This document shows, in pieces, positions 11,048 through 23,199 of a stretch of DNA of 64,000 bases. Positions within the stretch are counted from its first letter, which is position 1, and each line of letters begins with the position of its first letter. Source of the DNA: Agrypnia vestita (lineage: Eukaryota > Arthropoda > Insecta > Trichoptera > Phryganeidae); the NCBI GenBank assembly GCA_016648135.1, contig JADDOH010007988.1:1-64000 (forward strand), in the 5' to 3' direction. The notes beneath the pieces are model-generated. The model was given only the letters and a program-made list of their open reading frames with translations, had not been told where the DNA came from and made no database searches. A program made the translations under genes and the position numbers.

Positions 11048-11407
11048 TCTATACTAATATACAATAACGAGGTAAATTTGTAAGTTTGGATGTAGGAGGT
11101 AATCTCCGAAAATACTTATCCGATTTCAAAAATTCTTTCGCCAATATTTACAATTGACTTTCAGGGTAAATAAAAGCTATGTATTATTCCGTTAAAATAA
11201 TAGAGCATTTCGTTCATTATTTTACAACTAAATTCGACGAAAACCTTAACGGTAAGAGATATTTAAATACTTTCTACAGAGAAGTTGTAGAACTCAAAAA
11301 ATTCGCGACGACATAAATCTATATATTAAGGTTAATACACAAATTGATAAAATGCGACTAAAAGTTACTAAAAATCTACGCACACGAAGCCGCGCGGGCA
11401 CAGCTAG
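11048..11407 (+). mobile_element. Non-autonomous Helitron-like element
   Basis: The element starts TCTATACTAATATA, a 5' end I associate with lepidopteran Helitrons, and ends GCGCGGGCACAGCTAG. It sits exactly between an A (11047) and a T (11408), as Helitron insertions do, and makes no target duplication. It is 360 bp and has no Rep/helicase coding, so it would depend on an autonomous relative. The family label rests on termini only. Confidence 0.6.
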
Positions 11408-11408
11408 T

Positions 11409-12160
11409 CGTCAATAAATTTATAAATTTGTCAAGTTCATATTAAGTAACAATTGCACACAGCAGTTTAATACTAGTGAATAGTAATCACAATTTGAAAT
11501 ATAAAATATGGCTGGATGAATTAATAGTTTTTACTTAATAGTAAAAAACACAGTTTAAAGATTAATTTTGATGAAAATCAATGCATTAGTTTTGGACATT
11601 ATTATGGATGAAATTATTTCGGTGCAGCTAATCCGTGCGCAGACATATCATTTAGCGTTTTAAAGTATAAAAAAATAAGAAAATAAATACACGTCGAGAA
11701 GGAAAATTGTCTGCACGTACCTACCAACTACACACATTTTTATATTTAAATTCTCTTCGGAATTAAAACACGTATAATTTAAAAGTAATTTGCATACAAT
11801 TACATGTCGTGTAATTTCTACTCTTAGGATACTCTTAAAAGGCTATACGGACTTTTTAACTGTTAAAGAGTCGTATCGCTCTGGCTCTGCATCACGAAAG
11901 GGTAAGCAGAGAGCTTTTCATACATTTCGTACTATTTTATTGAGCATATATCCAATTAATTACAAATTCGTGATGTTCACCTGTGCCATCTTTTTGAAAA
12001 TTTTACCAGCTCGAAAAAAATTTAAAATATTTTATTCGGGAAAAATTTCAAAATTAACTATTTATCTCACATTAAGTTATGAATATTACGTTAAATATGT
12101 TTTACTACCCGGTTTCACCCGTGATTCGCAATTTTGTAACATTTGAATTTGAAAAAGGCT
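11409..12160. other. Stretch without a recognisable gene
   Basis: A plus-strand frame at 11790-12146 stays open for 118 codons but its translation matches nothing I know and looks like composition-driven sequence. I do not call it a gene. Confidence 0.4.
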
Positions 12161-12345
12161 TTCATGGATACAAAGTACGTTATTCTTTGGGGGTAACCCG
12201 GGTCAAATTCTGATCCTTAGGACTGGTCATCTGCCGACGTTTCGAACAGACCACACTGTTCATCTTCAGGGCGCCTTGTCGATGAGTTGCTCTTCCGAAA
12301 CGCGCGTATTACAAGACCGTTTGGAATTGCAGCTCATCGCCATGG
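12160..12345 (-). mobile_element. Penelope-like retroelement terminal fragment (inferred)
   Basis: The minus strand carries a hammerhead-like motif followed by CCAGTCCTAAGGATCAG and TACTTTGTATCCATGAAAG. Hammerhead motifs of the form CTGANGA...GAAACG are a known feature of the terminal repeats of Penelope-like elements, which is the basis for this call. No reverse transcriptase or GIY-YIG coding is visible. Boundaries are approximate. Confidence 0.45.
12230..12275 (-). ncRNA. Hammerhead ribozyme-like motif 1
   Basis: On the minus strand: core CTGAAGA (12269-12263), one extra base, then a 6-bp stem II GAACAG/CTGTTC with loop TGTGGT, then GAAA, a minimal stem III (ACGT) and the cleavage triplet GTC, followed by GGC, which can pair with GCC just before the core as a short stem I. 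All conserved core bases are present. The extra base between core and stem II is unusual, but motif 2 has it too. Self-cleavage is not shown by sequence alone. Confidence 0.5.
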
Positions 12346-12533
12346 TTGATGATTACATTATTTATCTTAAAATAAGCTAAGTAAATATTACGACGTCAGA
12401 GTTCGAGAGTTTAAGCTGCTTCATACGCGCAAAAATATTTTCTAATGCTGAAAAGTTTACACTTTAAATTTTCCGAATAAAAATATTGTGATTTATTTCC
12501 ATGAGAACCTCAATGTTAGCTTATTTGCTAATT

Positions 12534-12735
12534 TTATGAGCAATATTGATTTCTTCTGGTGTCGTGTCCGTGTTTGGGCGTAGGTGTGTATCTAGTCGCA
12601 GGGGCCGAGACAGCGTCCACCATTTGTCCAAACTGACGACTGTCCTTGGCGAATTGGAACAACTCCTCGACTCCGAGACCGGTCCACTTCCAAATGTTTC
12701 GCAACATGAACAGTTTCAGAATGCCGGTTAAATTA
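12534..12735 (-). pseudogene. Coding-like fragment, probably LINE reverse transcriptase tail
   Basis: The minus strand has an open frame of about 65 codons ending at TAA (12536-12534). It includes NIWKWTGLGVEELFQFAKDS followed by RQFGQMVDAVSAPATRYT. The pattern W.G...E.L...A.D...F..MV is like the last residues of LINE polyproteins. It lies between the two hammerhead-like motifs and on the same strand. Family assignment is a guess. Confidence 0.35.
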
Positions 12736-12764
12736 GTATAAACCTCTACCAGATTAGATCAGAT

Positions 12765-12812
12765 TTGGTCTACCGCTTTCGAGACGTACCCGTCTCTTCG
12801 TCAGGACCAACA
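12765..12812 (-). ncRNA. Hammerhead ribozyme-like motif 2
   Basis: On the minus strand: TTGGTC, core CTGACGA (12804-12798), one extra A, stem II GAGACG/CGTCTC (6 bp) closing a GGTA loop, GAAA, then GCGG, the cleavage dinucleotide TA, and GACCAA, which pairs perfectly with the leading TTGGTC as a 6-bp stem I. That stem-I complementarity was not part of the search pattern, so it is independent support. Stem III is essentially absent, as in the minimal motifs of Penelope-like elements. Confidence 0.55.
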
Positions 12813-12959
12813 CTACGCTACTAATCTTAATAATATGTACAGTTTCGTTCTGCCTAACCACCGTTACATTTTTATTTCTCAAATAATTGTTTGTAGTTAA
12901 ATATTTATTCTTACCTGAATACGTCTCGTGACCTGACACTGAAATCTGACCGTCACAAA

Positions 12960-14300
12960 ATATGTTTCAAATTTTAAAATCTTATATACTGGTAAGTATA
13001 CTAGGAAAGTTACTAAAAGTTAATGGTTTCGATGAGTCGAAGATATATTTCGTTTAGTAAGTAAATTTAAAAAAAATCGCTGTGGCATGAATTATCTCGC
13101 TCAGTCAACTTCGGGAGGCCGTGTTTCTGAACTGATAGTATCAGGATGAAATACGACTTAAAAGATAGTCTACAAGCTCGTACGATAAAGTTCGGAGATA
13201 AAATTTATATACAAGATCTGGACCACAATAAATTTCGACCTAAATTATAAATAATGTTTAAACAACAATGACCTAAAATCAATAGTTATGGAGATAAGAA
13301 ACTTCAAAGTTTGCACATTTTTTATAATATGTCGAATATTGAAAATTAATTTATTTCAATACGGGTCAAATAAAATGAATAAAACCTTGCCAGAATTCAT
13401 AGAAAATAAATCATAAATATTGAAAAAATGCAAACTTCGATATCACGTACCTCCATAACTATTGATATTAGGTCATGGTTGCTTGAACATTTTCGACTCA
13501 TAATTAAAAAAGCAATCCACCTGTTAAGTAATGTGGACTAGCTCTATTACTGCTGCATATACAAAGTGTGTGAAATTTAAGTTAAAGATTCAAAATGTCG
13601 AAGTAGTTTTTTCTAATAAATCGACAGATGGGCTAGTGGTTTTGAGAAGTTATTTCTTGCAGTTTCAAGACGGGAGATATAGATATCGTACATACTTGAT
13701 TTGGTATACGTATATTAAAAATGAATATATCATTCTTGAAATTTTGATTTGTGAAAGCAATGTCTTATTGTAAGATTCGTTTTAGGTACATTGTTACTTT
13801 TGACCGTTTCCAAAATTACTCTCTGTTTGAAAAATAAATAACCATTTTCATCCAATTTAAAGAAAATTCATCCTAAATCCAATTGATCGTGTAACCAAAG
13901 AATTTGTTTACAGACAAACGTAAAGTTCCTCACGACTGCGAATCACGAAAACACAATTTATCTTCAGAACTATGTATAAATTTTCTTTGACTAATTATCA
14001 TCCGCTTTACATTGCTAGTAAGATGATTTATTCTCTTATATTCCTACTAATGACGTTATCTCGATAATATTGCAATTAAATAAATATCTTATTAAGTGAT
14101 ATGAATCTTATTATATAAGTATTAATTAACACCTGCGAAAATTATGTGGGACGTGGCCGAAGATAGCCGTGATAGGCTAAAACCGGTACGTTCAAAAGCA
14201 ATAAATTTATAGTGAATAAAAGTTCAAAATTGTTTAAATTCAAAACCAAATTTATTAATTAATTAGAAAGACATACAGAAAAATCAAATCAACGAAAAAA
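12960..14300. other. AT-rich stretch without a gene
   Basis: No coding-like frame or clear repeat. ATGACCTAAAATCAATAGTTATGG near 13269 and its inverted counterpart CCATAACTATTGATATTAGG near 13453 form long inverted arms about 180 bp apart, so part of this stretch may be a foldback element. Confidence 0.4.
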
Positions 14301-14310
14301 TATTTCATTA

Positions 14311-14380
14311 TATGGATTCGAACCACGGATCTCCTCCTATCCGGGGCAGGCGCGTTAGCCAATTACGCTATAGCGGCTTC
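14311..14380 (-). repeat. tRNA-like sequence (pseudo-tRNA or SINE head)
   Basis: The minus strand reads GCCGCTA, then a good A box (TAGCGTAATTGGCTAACGC) whose ends GCGT/ACGC pair as a D stem, and a good B box (GTGGTTCGAATCC). The anticodon arm does not fold properly: T33 is missing, only four stem pairs form, and the acceptor strand is unpaired at the 3' side. It is therefore a tRNA-derived relic, arginine-tRNA-like at most, not a working gene. Confidence 0.6.
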
Positions 14381-14719
14381 CTATATTTCCGTGAATATAT
14401 CGACCTTATCTGTAAGTCTCATTAATTAATTGATTAACGTATATTATCCATTAGAATCGATTTGTTCAGTTAGTTATTCAATGTCTCTGATGTACTGAGG
14501 GTATAGGTAGAAAGTGCTTGATTGGTTCTTTCTTCCTGTAGCTGATGTAAAGCCTGAGTTTACCATCTTCTATTTAAGTTGTTCGGAATCGGGGCTCTCA
14601 GAGGCGCCATACATGTGTGGCCTTGTTCATCAAGCAATAGTTTGAATTCCACTCTTTCAGTATGAATACGATTGTTGATTACCTTTGAAGAAGTACAAAC
14701 AAAACGCATTTTCACTTTT

Positions 14720-15195
14720 AGCATCAACCTGCACACACATACACACCCACATCGCCAGCTGTACGCACGTGTGTGAGTAATCCACTACACGGGGAAAGAC
14801 CTCGCCGTACTGTAGAGGATTTCCAAAGTTCGAAGTGCGAAATCACCTCGGCGATAGGTCCGCGCGCGCGTGCCGCCGGGCCCGCGCTCGGCGCGGGGAG
14901 CCGCGGCGCGCGTGCGGTTGCCAAGTTCAACCCTTAAAGTAACACACCGACATATTTTTCGTGCAATATATCAAACATTACACGATCCCGCGTGATTTAC
15001 TGGCTCAACCATCGCAATTTCCTGCCGGGCCGCGTCGCGCGAAACGCCTGTCAATTCAAAGCCACCGGGTCGAAGAACAAAAGCATTCGCATAACGCGAC
15101 GCGGAGCGATGAGCTCTCGATTTGCGCATTTTGACGAGAGCCTTGATGGCTGGACGGAAATGTTGGATGTGAGCCGATGAGGCATGCGGCTAAAG
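14720..15195 (+). promoter_or_regulatory. CpG-rich block, possible non-coding first exon
   Basis: About 450 bp is strongly CpG-rich (CGCGCGCGTGCCGCCGGG and similar), standing out from AT-rich DNA. It ends with CTAAAG/GTAAATCC at 15195/15196, a good plus-strand splice donor. The last ATG before it (15109) opens only a short frame that closes at TGA before the donor, so the exon would be 5' UTR. IMP-L2 is the next plus-strand gene and has an acceptor at 26815, so this could be its promoter and first exon. Without transcripts this is inference. Confidence 0.35.
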
Positions 15196-15199
15196 GTAA

Positions 15200-16390
15200 A
15201 TCCGCGCCGGTATCAATATTTTTTTTATCTGCTTGGCTTTTGAATTTGGCACTAAGTAAAAAATAATTAATAAGCTATAAATAGACACGGCTAACTCGTA
15301 ATCTTTACAAAAAAACCTGAATTTTTTTTTCTTGTTATATGATAAAAATTCAAACATATTCATGTTACAAAATTAGTCAACAATATTTTTAGGATGGATA
15401 ATTGTAAATAGGTATGTCAATGTTCAAGTCGTACAAACCGTGTTAACCGTTTTAAAGATTTAAGAACTTTATAAAATTCGTCATTATATGGTTTTGATTT
15501 TTATCAAACAAAAAACATAAAAATGATGAATAACAATAAAAAATTTAAATCATACTTAATAAATATTTATAACTATGAAATTAGGGTCTTCTAGTCATTC
15601 TGGAGCAACTCATCAGCCATGACAGCCATACACCCGGCGCGCAGCCATGCTGCGACACGATAAAAACATTCTCTCTGTCTTGCTAGCACGCATTTATAGC
15701 TTCTAGCAAAACAGAGACCACTCAAAAATATTTGTAATTATTTATAGGTCGCACAGCTTGCCAGCTTTTACCGCGTAACCTATACCTAGATACTCTCAAA
15801 AATAACTTCGTAAAAAAATTGCTGCAAAGTATTCGGTTCGCGTGAAGTGGTGTAACTTTAAAAGTAAGTATAGAATATTTAAAGTTCAAATACACTTACA
15901 CTGGAATATTTCGCAATTAATTATAAACGTACACAAGTAGACACCCACTACGAGAGTTAATATTATGTAAAAGCTGCGAATCAAAAGGGCACGGATATCA
16001 CGAATTATGTTTTGGGTTCTTGCAACTCACGATAACCCATAGGTTGTACGGTTCAGATGCAAATTGGTTTGTTTTATTCAAAAGTGTTACCTAAATCAGA
16101 TAAAAGTGATTATTTTAATTTGCAATAGGTTCTTTCTCTAATTTCCGGACATGCAACAATACCTAATCATTGAGAAAGTTAATCGTCAAAATTACTGTAA
16201 TCAAAAAATATGTATCAGAAAAATAACCGCATACCGTACGGTCATAAATTGTTCGATAAAACAAAGCTACATAGACAAAAATGTCCATTCATCATCGCAC
16301 CGGTATATCATCACCGCAATGATAAATGTATTTTTTTATTAAGTGTCTGAAATTGGGCCGTAAACTCGATTGTTGTGGACCATATTTTCA
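15200..16390. other. Intergenic or intronic stretch without a gene
   Basis: Mostly AT-rich. A slightly GC-richer patch at 15590-15720 has no coding-like frame. Confidence 0.4.
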
Positions 16391-16394
16391 GTGG

Positions 16395-16735
16395 CATGCT
16401 GATTTCACTGACTCCATCGGACCTCTTCCTCTCTCCCCCGCCTTCCCTCCCCTCTCTTCCTGCCCCGCTCCCCTCCCCGCCACTCCCCGGACCGCTACGC
16501 ACGAGTCGCAGCGTGTATTCCACAGTACGCGCTCGACGCCCCGCGACCTCTTCTACATTGTTCAAATCGTGCCAACGGGTGTGCACAAGTCGTCTACCAC
16601 CAAAAGTGCATCCCAGAAAAGCAAAAACAATCGCCAACTGATGATCGCGCAAAAAAACCGTAATATTCAAAGAAGGTCAGAGGGCGCTGCTTGTGTGCTT
16701 ACCATGAGCAGTGGCAAATGACGCGGTGCTTGGGG
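16395..16735. promoter_or_regulatory. CT- and CpG-rich promoter-like block
   Basis: A run of CTC/CCC repeats (CCCCGCTCCCCTCCCCGCC, a GAGA/Sp1-type composition) is followed by CpG-rich DNA to about 16720. Open frames on both strands are proline/serine- or arginine/glycine-rich, as such composition forces, and I do not call them genes. On the minus strand ATG/GTAAGCAC at 16702 resembles a donor. Direction of any transcription is unclear. Confidence 0.35.
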
Positions 16736-17070
16736 AAATCAAATTTGCAAAAAAAAAAAACAATATTTTTAAGGCCATTTAAATGGCCTATTTCTCAAAA
16801 TTATGTGATAATAATACGACAAAAAATATTGGAACAATTAATAACCAAAATCCTTATAATTATGCTGGAAAAATTCGGCAAAACGTAGCAGCATTGCATT
16901 GAAAAGCATCTGGTCTTAAAGCTTTTCAGTTTCAAAGGATAACACGATTAAATTAATAAATTATCAAAAATCCAATGGTTGTGGGTGGAATTAAGGGAAT
17001 GATACAAAATAATTATAAAAAGAACCTTACTTAGGTACACCATTGTTTGTTATTATAAATATTATAATAA

Positions 17071-17190
17071 CCCTCGGGTTCGATTCCCGGTGAGGTCAAT
17101 TAATCTATGTGATTTACTTAAGCCTGGGTTTTGTGATGTGTTTTCCTTCTGTAATTCCTTCGCTACAGAATCGAATCGAAGCGTAAAAAA
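17071..17190 (+). repeat. SINE fragment, 5'-truncated
   Basis: Begins within a tRNA-like arm: CCTCGGGTTCGATTCCCGG contains a perfect B box (GGTTCGATTCC), followed by TGAGGTCAA and a body ending in an A-rich tail near 17190. A related head lies on the minus strand at 58863-58930, where GAGTTCGATTCCCGGCGAGG is seen. Confidence 0.55.
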
Positions 17191-19800
17191 AATTTATTTC
17201 AACTGAATATTTGAATATTAAAGTATGTTACAATAAACTTTAAGAAAATTATAAAAATTCAGTTAAATTGCATTTATATAATGTAAACTAATATTCACAT
17301 AAAATAATATGTGCGGGGGTGTATTTTATTATTAAAATGATCACAAGCCTTGTGAAAAATTATCAATCTCAACAAAATTTACAATAATTTTTGAATATTT
17401 GAGGGTCATAAATTAGAGATTGTTAAGCTGCTTCTTGGTCGGCCTGTGCGTATAACTCTTGGCTTTATTGATTACGGAGAGTCGTCCGTTAGCGCTGAGC
17501 AAGTTATATACTGCGTTAGTACCGGCCCCACAGAGCTGCGCCACTGCTCCACATTTCCACAGCTAATTTTCCCTTTCTGGCGGGTCATAATCACCCCATC
17601 GATTTTCCTACCACTCATCTGGAAAACTACTGGACTCACCCGCCAGCCCACTTATGCCGTATTTGCGACATCTTCAAATTAATGTATTTTAAATAAGAAC
17701 AATTAAACTTTTTTGAAATTAACAATCGTCCATAAATTACGGTATCCTGTTTGTGTAGTTTCGTTGCAGCAACTGGGCTTCCTGGCCTGTTATAGCATTA
17801 ATAAATTAATTTTAAAAAATAATAAAAAAGGCTTCCATAAACAAATTAAATATTCTTAAATCTTTATCACACAGCACAGACCTTACCAAATCATTCCTGA
17901 AAAAAACAACATTTTGCATTAAGTTTAACTATCGCATACATATAATATCATTTTTGCCAGCATATAAATTAAATCATAAGTACTAACACATAACATAAAC
18001 ACAAACCTTTAAATCTAGACCGAAAAATTAAATAGATTTATTTGACCTGTATTCAATTTTTAGACTATTGTCTAGTCACTTATTGGTAACTATTAAGCTC
18101 ATTGTAGATACCAACATTTACATAACTATATAACGCTTAATTAATTAAATCAACGTCTACATAAAATTTATTTTTTTATATAAATATTTTTTTGTGCAGG
18201 TAGATAGGTACGTAAATTGAATGACGAGTCTATAATGGTTTACCAGTTAAAAATTAAACTGTAGTTTAGTTAAGTTTTTTAAACGATGGTCTTTTTTGAT
18301 AAACTGATGGGTTGAAATCATACATAAACGTGGATGACAAAAATTATAATTTTCAAACGATAATACGAAAATAAATAATTTTAAATGTATGTTCTGAGAA
18401 CACAATTATTTGATTCTGTCTTTAGTAAAGTTCATTCGAATAGATACCTATTAATACAGATATCAAAGTACATTCTAACCTGATCCAACCAATAACGTAG
18501 CTCAAATAAATACGAAATAATCCTTGAAAACATATCCTGATAAATAGCGAGCAATTAAACTGCAAGTGGCTTCAATCGAATGTTACGGACGTTTTGAGCA
18601 ATGGACCAACGTTAAACGCAGAAAATTCATCAAATAATATTAGGCCCCTTTGCTACCAACGGTGGCTCCTGCATGCCAGTTTTAGTGTTTCCTGAAATTG
18701 AGTAAATAAAAAAAAACGTTGGAGTTAACTGCGCAATATTACCTATCAACTTTTGTCGATAGAGATAATGGCGACCATTGTATTATACAAATAAGACGTA
18801 ATCATTCAAAGTGAAAGTGAAAGGTTTTTTTTTAATTTTTTGGAAACATCAATTTATTTACGATAAAAGTATCCGCTTATTACATAAACTTACTAAAGTT
18901 AAATTATTATCTTAGGAATTAGTGTAGGAATATAATAATATATCAAATGCAAGTGGGCAGGTACCTGTATTTTATTTTGAATCAAAGTGTGTGAAATAGA
19001 AGGCTATTCCAAGGGGGACCTAAAAATATTTACGCAATGGAAGATTTAGGTCATTCATGTTCCGCTACTTCCGGTTTTCAATGATTTATTTTCTACTACT
19101 TCTTGTCGCCTAAGTGTTCTCAACATTACGATACATTGTGCGACTAAAAATATGTTAATATTTATAAATATTTTAGTTCATAAACACGCTGAAAAAAACG
19201 TCTGTTTCAAATAATACTTCACGTCTCGCGCTAAGATGAACCTGTCGTATGCTTTTGACCTTTGAGAATATTCTCATAACATCCCACAATTTTATTGTTC
19301 AGTTTAATGAAAAATATTTCTGGCCTTACATTTGGCCCGATGGTCGGGTATAGGTATGTTATATTATTTTATCAACGTTTTCCGCTTGAAGATTGAATTT
19401 TAATATTCTGATTGTAAATTTCGGGCCCGTGTTTCGTTTTATTATTTGATCATATCTTTCACACAAAAAGCGAAGCGAGAAATTAATGTGATTTTAAAAT
19501 ACTGTTAACAATTAATGTTTTCAATTATTTCATTCGTCAAGCGTAGGAAATAAAATATATTAGTTAGATTAAAGCATTATATTATTCAATATTTCTTTAC
19601 ATTGCTACTTATTCTTTACATTACTTTGCATTATTCATTTATAATAATGCTTATATGACTCAATATAAAAACTGTACGTAAGCAAATATGACGGTGATAT
19701 TTTTTTCTATGTTTGAGTTTAATTCGCATGCAAAAAAAATCGTTTTAATTTTTTTTTCACTAATAAAGCAATTTAAATAAAACAAATTCTGGTTTCATAA
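17191..19800. other. Stretch without a recognisable gene
   Basis: 17430-17660 is less AT-rich than its surroundings and could be a regulatory element. Its open frame is not recognisable. The remainder is AT-rich with nothing to name. Confidence 0.4.
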
Positions 19801-19814
19801 GTAATAGATCTTCA

Positions 19815-20018
19815 GTTCAATTATTCCCAAGGCAAACAAAACAAAAGGAGATCGTTGCTCCATTTTGTTTTCTTCCAGTACGTTCTCGAGGGTTTTATGA
19901 TTACAGGTTGCGGCTCCAGTAATATACCTCCTGCGAGGCCTGGCTTCGTCAATCCTGATACATCGTAGCTTTGCGGGTAAATTAGATCGACCGAATGGCA
20001 AACACTTTTGATTCCTAC
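19815..20018 (-). CDS. Possible exon of unknown gene
   Basis: On the minus strand a frame of about 65 codons includes VCHSVDLIYPQSYDVSGLT followed by KPGLAGGILLEPQPVIIKPS and ends at a stop near 19821. Its composition is far more protein-like than the chance frames nearby. A plausible splice acceptor (TTTTGGATGTAG/GA) lies just upstream at about 20015. I cannot name the protein and see no other exon on this strand. A conserved non-coding element or a processed fragment are alternatives. Confidence 0.25.
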
Positions 20019-20089
20019 ATCCAAAACATATCGCGAATTCAATATTGTTGAATAGATTTTTTCGATTTTATATTTCCTATACATTGTAT

Positions 20090-22850
20090 TTATTTGTGTT
20101 TAACTATTAATTATTTAGTTATGTCAGTTTAAATAGGAAGTGTTCGATGCACTTGGACATCCATTTTTAAGCTCCATATAAATTGTTACTTTTAGACAAA
20201 AATGTATTTATTATTAAATTTAAAAATAAAAGGCCACTAAATATGATTAAAAATATTTCAGCGTGAACATGCAATTAGGCAGAGTTACTCCTCTTCCCCA
20301 CGAGCAAGATTTTTTGACATTATCCTCGGACCCCCCAAGCTAATAGAATTGAATAACGATCAATCATATTATTAAGTTTGTTAGTTTTCATAAATTAATA
20401 ATTACTATGTCCAACCACAAAGTTGACGCTATAAACAGCAAAATAATTAATCATATTAATGTGTGTCAGATTTTAAATTTTGTAAACAGGGAATGCATAG
20501 TTTGATTGTAAATATCAGACTTTTTGTATTTTTATTAAAAAAAATATTTAAAGAAGTGACTTGATATTTTTTTATAAGGATCAGATCAGGTCCCCTATTG
20601 ACTGTATTGTTTTAAATACTGTTAAAGTTAAATAATTCTCGATATTTTTATGTAATATAATGAATTAAGCAAGAAATAAAAGTAGGTATTTGTACAATAT
20701 TCTATTATGTTGCGACGTAGTCGACACATAATTTTTCAGTTATGGAAATAAATTATAAAAACAGTAGCGACATGTCACAACCAATTACAATTGTTGTAAT
20801 TAGCTCGAATAAACGGCCATTACGTCTAAAACATTTGACAGATTCAAATCAAAATGGCGTGCAAGGTGTTCCATAATAATTTGGTAACCCTTCTGTGACC
20901 TATTACCATTTCCACGTGGATTTCTTTGATCGATAACGCAGGCATGAAAATGAAAATGCCTTCTATTTTACGAGCGGAAGGAGAATAAATTGATCAAAGC
21001 CTTTCTTATAACATCGAAGAAATTCTGATATTTTTTTAAATATTTTGGTGTTACCTACTACTTTTGAGTAATTATTTTCGTATTTTCAAATTTAATTTGT
21101 GAAATATAAAGAGGCTTAAAACAAAAGAAACTGTGTGTGGTTAATTGGACATAAAATTATTTAATCGTTAGAATTATTTCATTTTTTTATCTAATGGGTT
21201 AAATTACAAATTTACCCTCATCAACATGTTTTTTTTGTTATACGTTAAAAAGTATCGAATAAAGTACACTTTATTTATTTATCGAAAAAATGTAAGATTT
21301 TTTAATTTGTTTTTAGGACAATCCTTTAAATATTCTCTTCGCGTATTTATTTGTTTAAACATCTAATACGTAATTTAGATTTATATTTTATATTAGGAAC
21401 TAAAACTCAAAGGAAATTTTGAGCTGTTTCACTTTTTTTTATATACCTACTGATCCAGTTTTGCAGGACTTAAATTTATTTTAGATTGATAAATAGTACT
21501 TATATATCAAACTGCCTCTATTTTATATCAAACTGTCTATTATACATCTATCTACATGCTGTAACTTCTAAACAATGGGAGAAAGTGAAACCAATGAGAA
21601 GGTTTAATTGATTCCCAATGAGAAAACGAGAAGACATCTGCATTAGGTAGATTCTCTGCCAAACGAATGCAAGTAAACTGGCGGTAAATATATTTAATGG
21701 GCAGTAAATGTATTGAGATATTTATGTAAGTGCGCTATAAATACTTTGGGAATAATTTTAAACTCACTTCGGATTTTCATTTTGCTGTTTACATTTTTTA
21801 AATATAATATCTTCATGGTCAAAAAGTTTCTTCATTCCTTTTTTAAATAAATTAAATTAAAATGTTAGGTATAAACGAATTTGAAATGGGATGTGCTGAC
21901 ATTTAAAATTAATAACTGTCACCTCGCACATATTATACTTGTTTTAATATAGGTGTAATGTTTTTAATTCTGCATTGATTATGATACTCAAACCCTTGAG
22001 TTTAACATAAATTATATTTTTAAATTTTATTTTCTTATCAATATACGTGTATTAAGCTTAGTTGTAGTGTTATTTGGCTTAGTTGTATTAAGACTGTATT
22101 TATAAATTTTGAATATTATAATACCAATTCCTTTGAGGGAGTTAATAAATAAATTAAATGAAACATGTATGAAAAGCAGGCACGCCGTGTCTCTTCTACC
22201 GGATTTCAATGAAATTTTTTTTTTGAAGATTGCGTCTCTAATACATTATGCTTCGGTTTAGCATGAACTTAACATACATGTACATAGTTGACATAGTTAT
22301 CAACATGATACTGCTTTGTTCGCTACTCTACATCCTGTTTTGTGAAACAATTAATAACTCTATTAGTAAAATGTTTCATTCAATTTAATTAAAATATATG
22401 TATTCTTAATTACGGGGGATCAATTGAAATTTTATCTTTTTTATTAATTATAATAATATAGGAAGGCGGAGGCCGACCTATATTCTTTGTTTAATTTTTA
22501 TATTGAAGAATCAATATTTACTGTGGTTTTCGTAATGCATTTATTTTTTGTTTTAATATTGCATGTTCCTACTCAAGCTGCCTTTGGGCATGTTTCTAAG
22601 TGTCTAAAAATATAAAAACTATTCCTTGAATTTTCGGGAAATATCAACATTAAATTGGTATAATCATCTGATTATCTTGAGACGAATTTTTTTTTTCCGT
22701 TTTAATGAGGTAAAAAAATATATGTTGGTATGGTAATTTTTAAAATTCTAATTATGCCTAAATTGTACATCCTTAGTGAGTAGGTATATTTTCTTAATGT
22801 TAATCTTCTGTACTTTTAATTTTCTAAATATTCTATTAATTGTACTACGC
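20090..22850. other. AT-rich stretch without a gene
   Basis: No coding-like frame. A GGCGGAGGCCGACC patch near 22465 is isolated. Confidence 0.45.
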
Positions 22851-22854
22851 TTCC

Positions 22855-23157
22855 GTTCGCCTCCAACTTTGAGTGTATTTCCAGTAACCAATCAACAGCC
22901 ATCCGTTTTCGCCCATCTTACCGAGACTCTATCGCGAAAGTACCAGATTAATTATGGCGGGGAACATCACACAGCCGTACCCGGAGCTTCGTTTTATGAA
23001 TACACCGACCACGTTGCTACAGTGCAGTCACCATGAAGGAGGTGCTAGGAATCATAAGAGTGTGCAAAAATGTCTATGTTCTTGGAAGATCAAATATATT
23101 CACACATTCAGTTTCCACGACTAACCAACCGACAATCTTTAATTGCGTACCACGGAG
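22855..23157 (+). promoter_or_regulatory. Possible transcription start and short exon
   Basis: A less AT-rich patch ends in CACCATGAAGGAGG at 23031. The ATG at 23033 stays open for 41 codons up to CACGGAG/GTAATT, a good splice donor at 23157/23158. The peptide (beginning MKEVLGIIRVCKN) is not recognisable. It could be a coding first exon, or a 5' UTR exon of IMP-L2 whose upstream ATG would then be a uORF. The evidence is only the donor plus composition. Confidence 0.25.
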
Positions 23158-23199
23158 GTAATTTTTTTTTAATCGCTCAACAATGCTAAGAAAGCATTT

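Noticed and set aside
11790..12146. 118-codon plus-strand frame
   Set aside because: No recognisable motif and AT-driven residue use; kept as non-coding.
14311..14380. Functional tRNA gene
   Set aside because: A and B boxes and the D stem are good, but the anticodon arm and acceptor stem do not pair, so a relic or SINE head fits better.
16311..16721. Frames of 88-131 codons on both strands in the CT-rich block
   Set aside because: Proline/serine-rich on one strand and glycine/arginine-rich on the other, as the composition forces; no start context, domain or splice partner.
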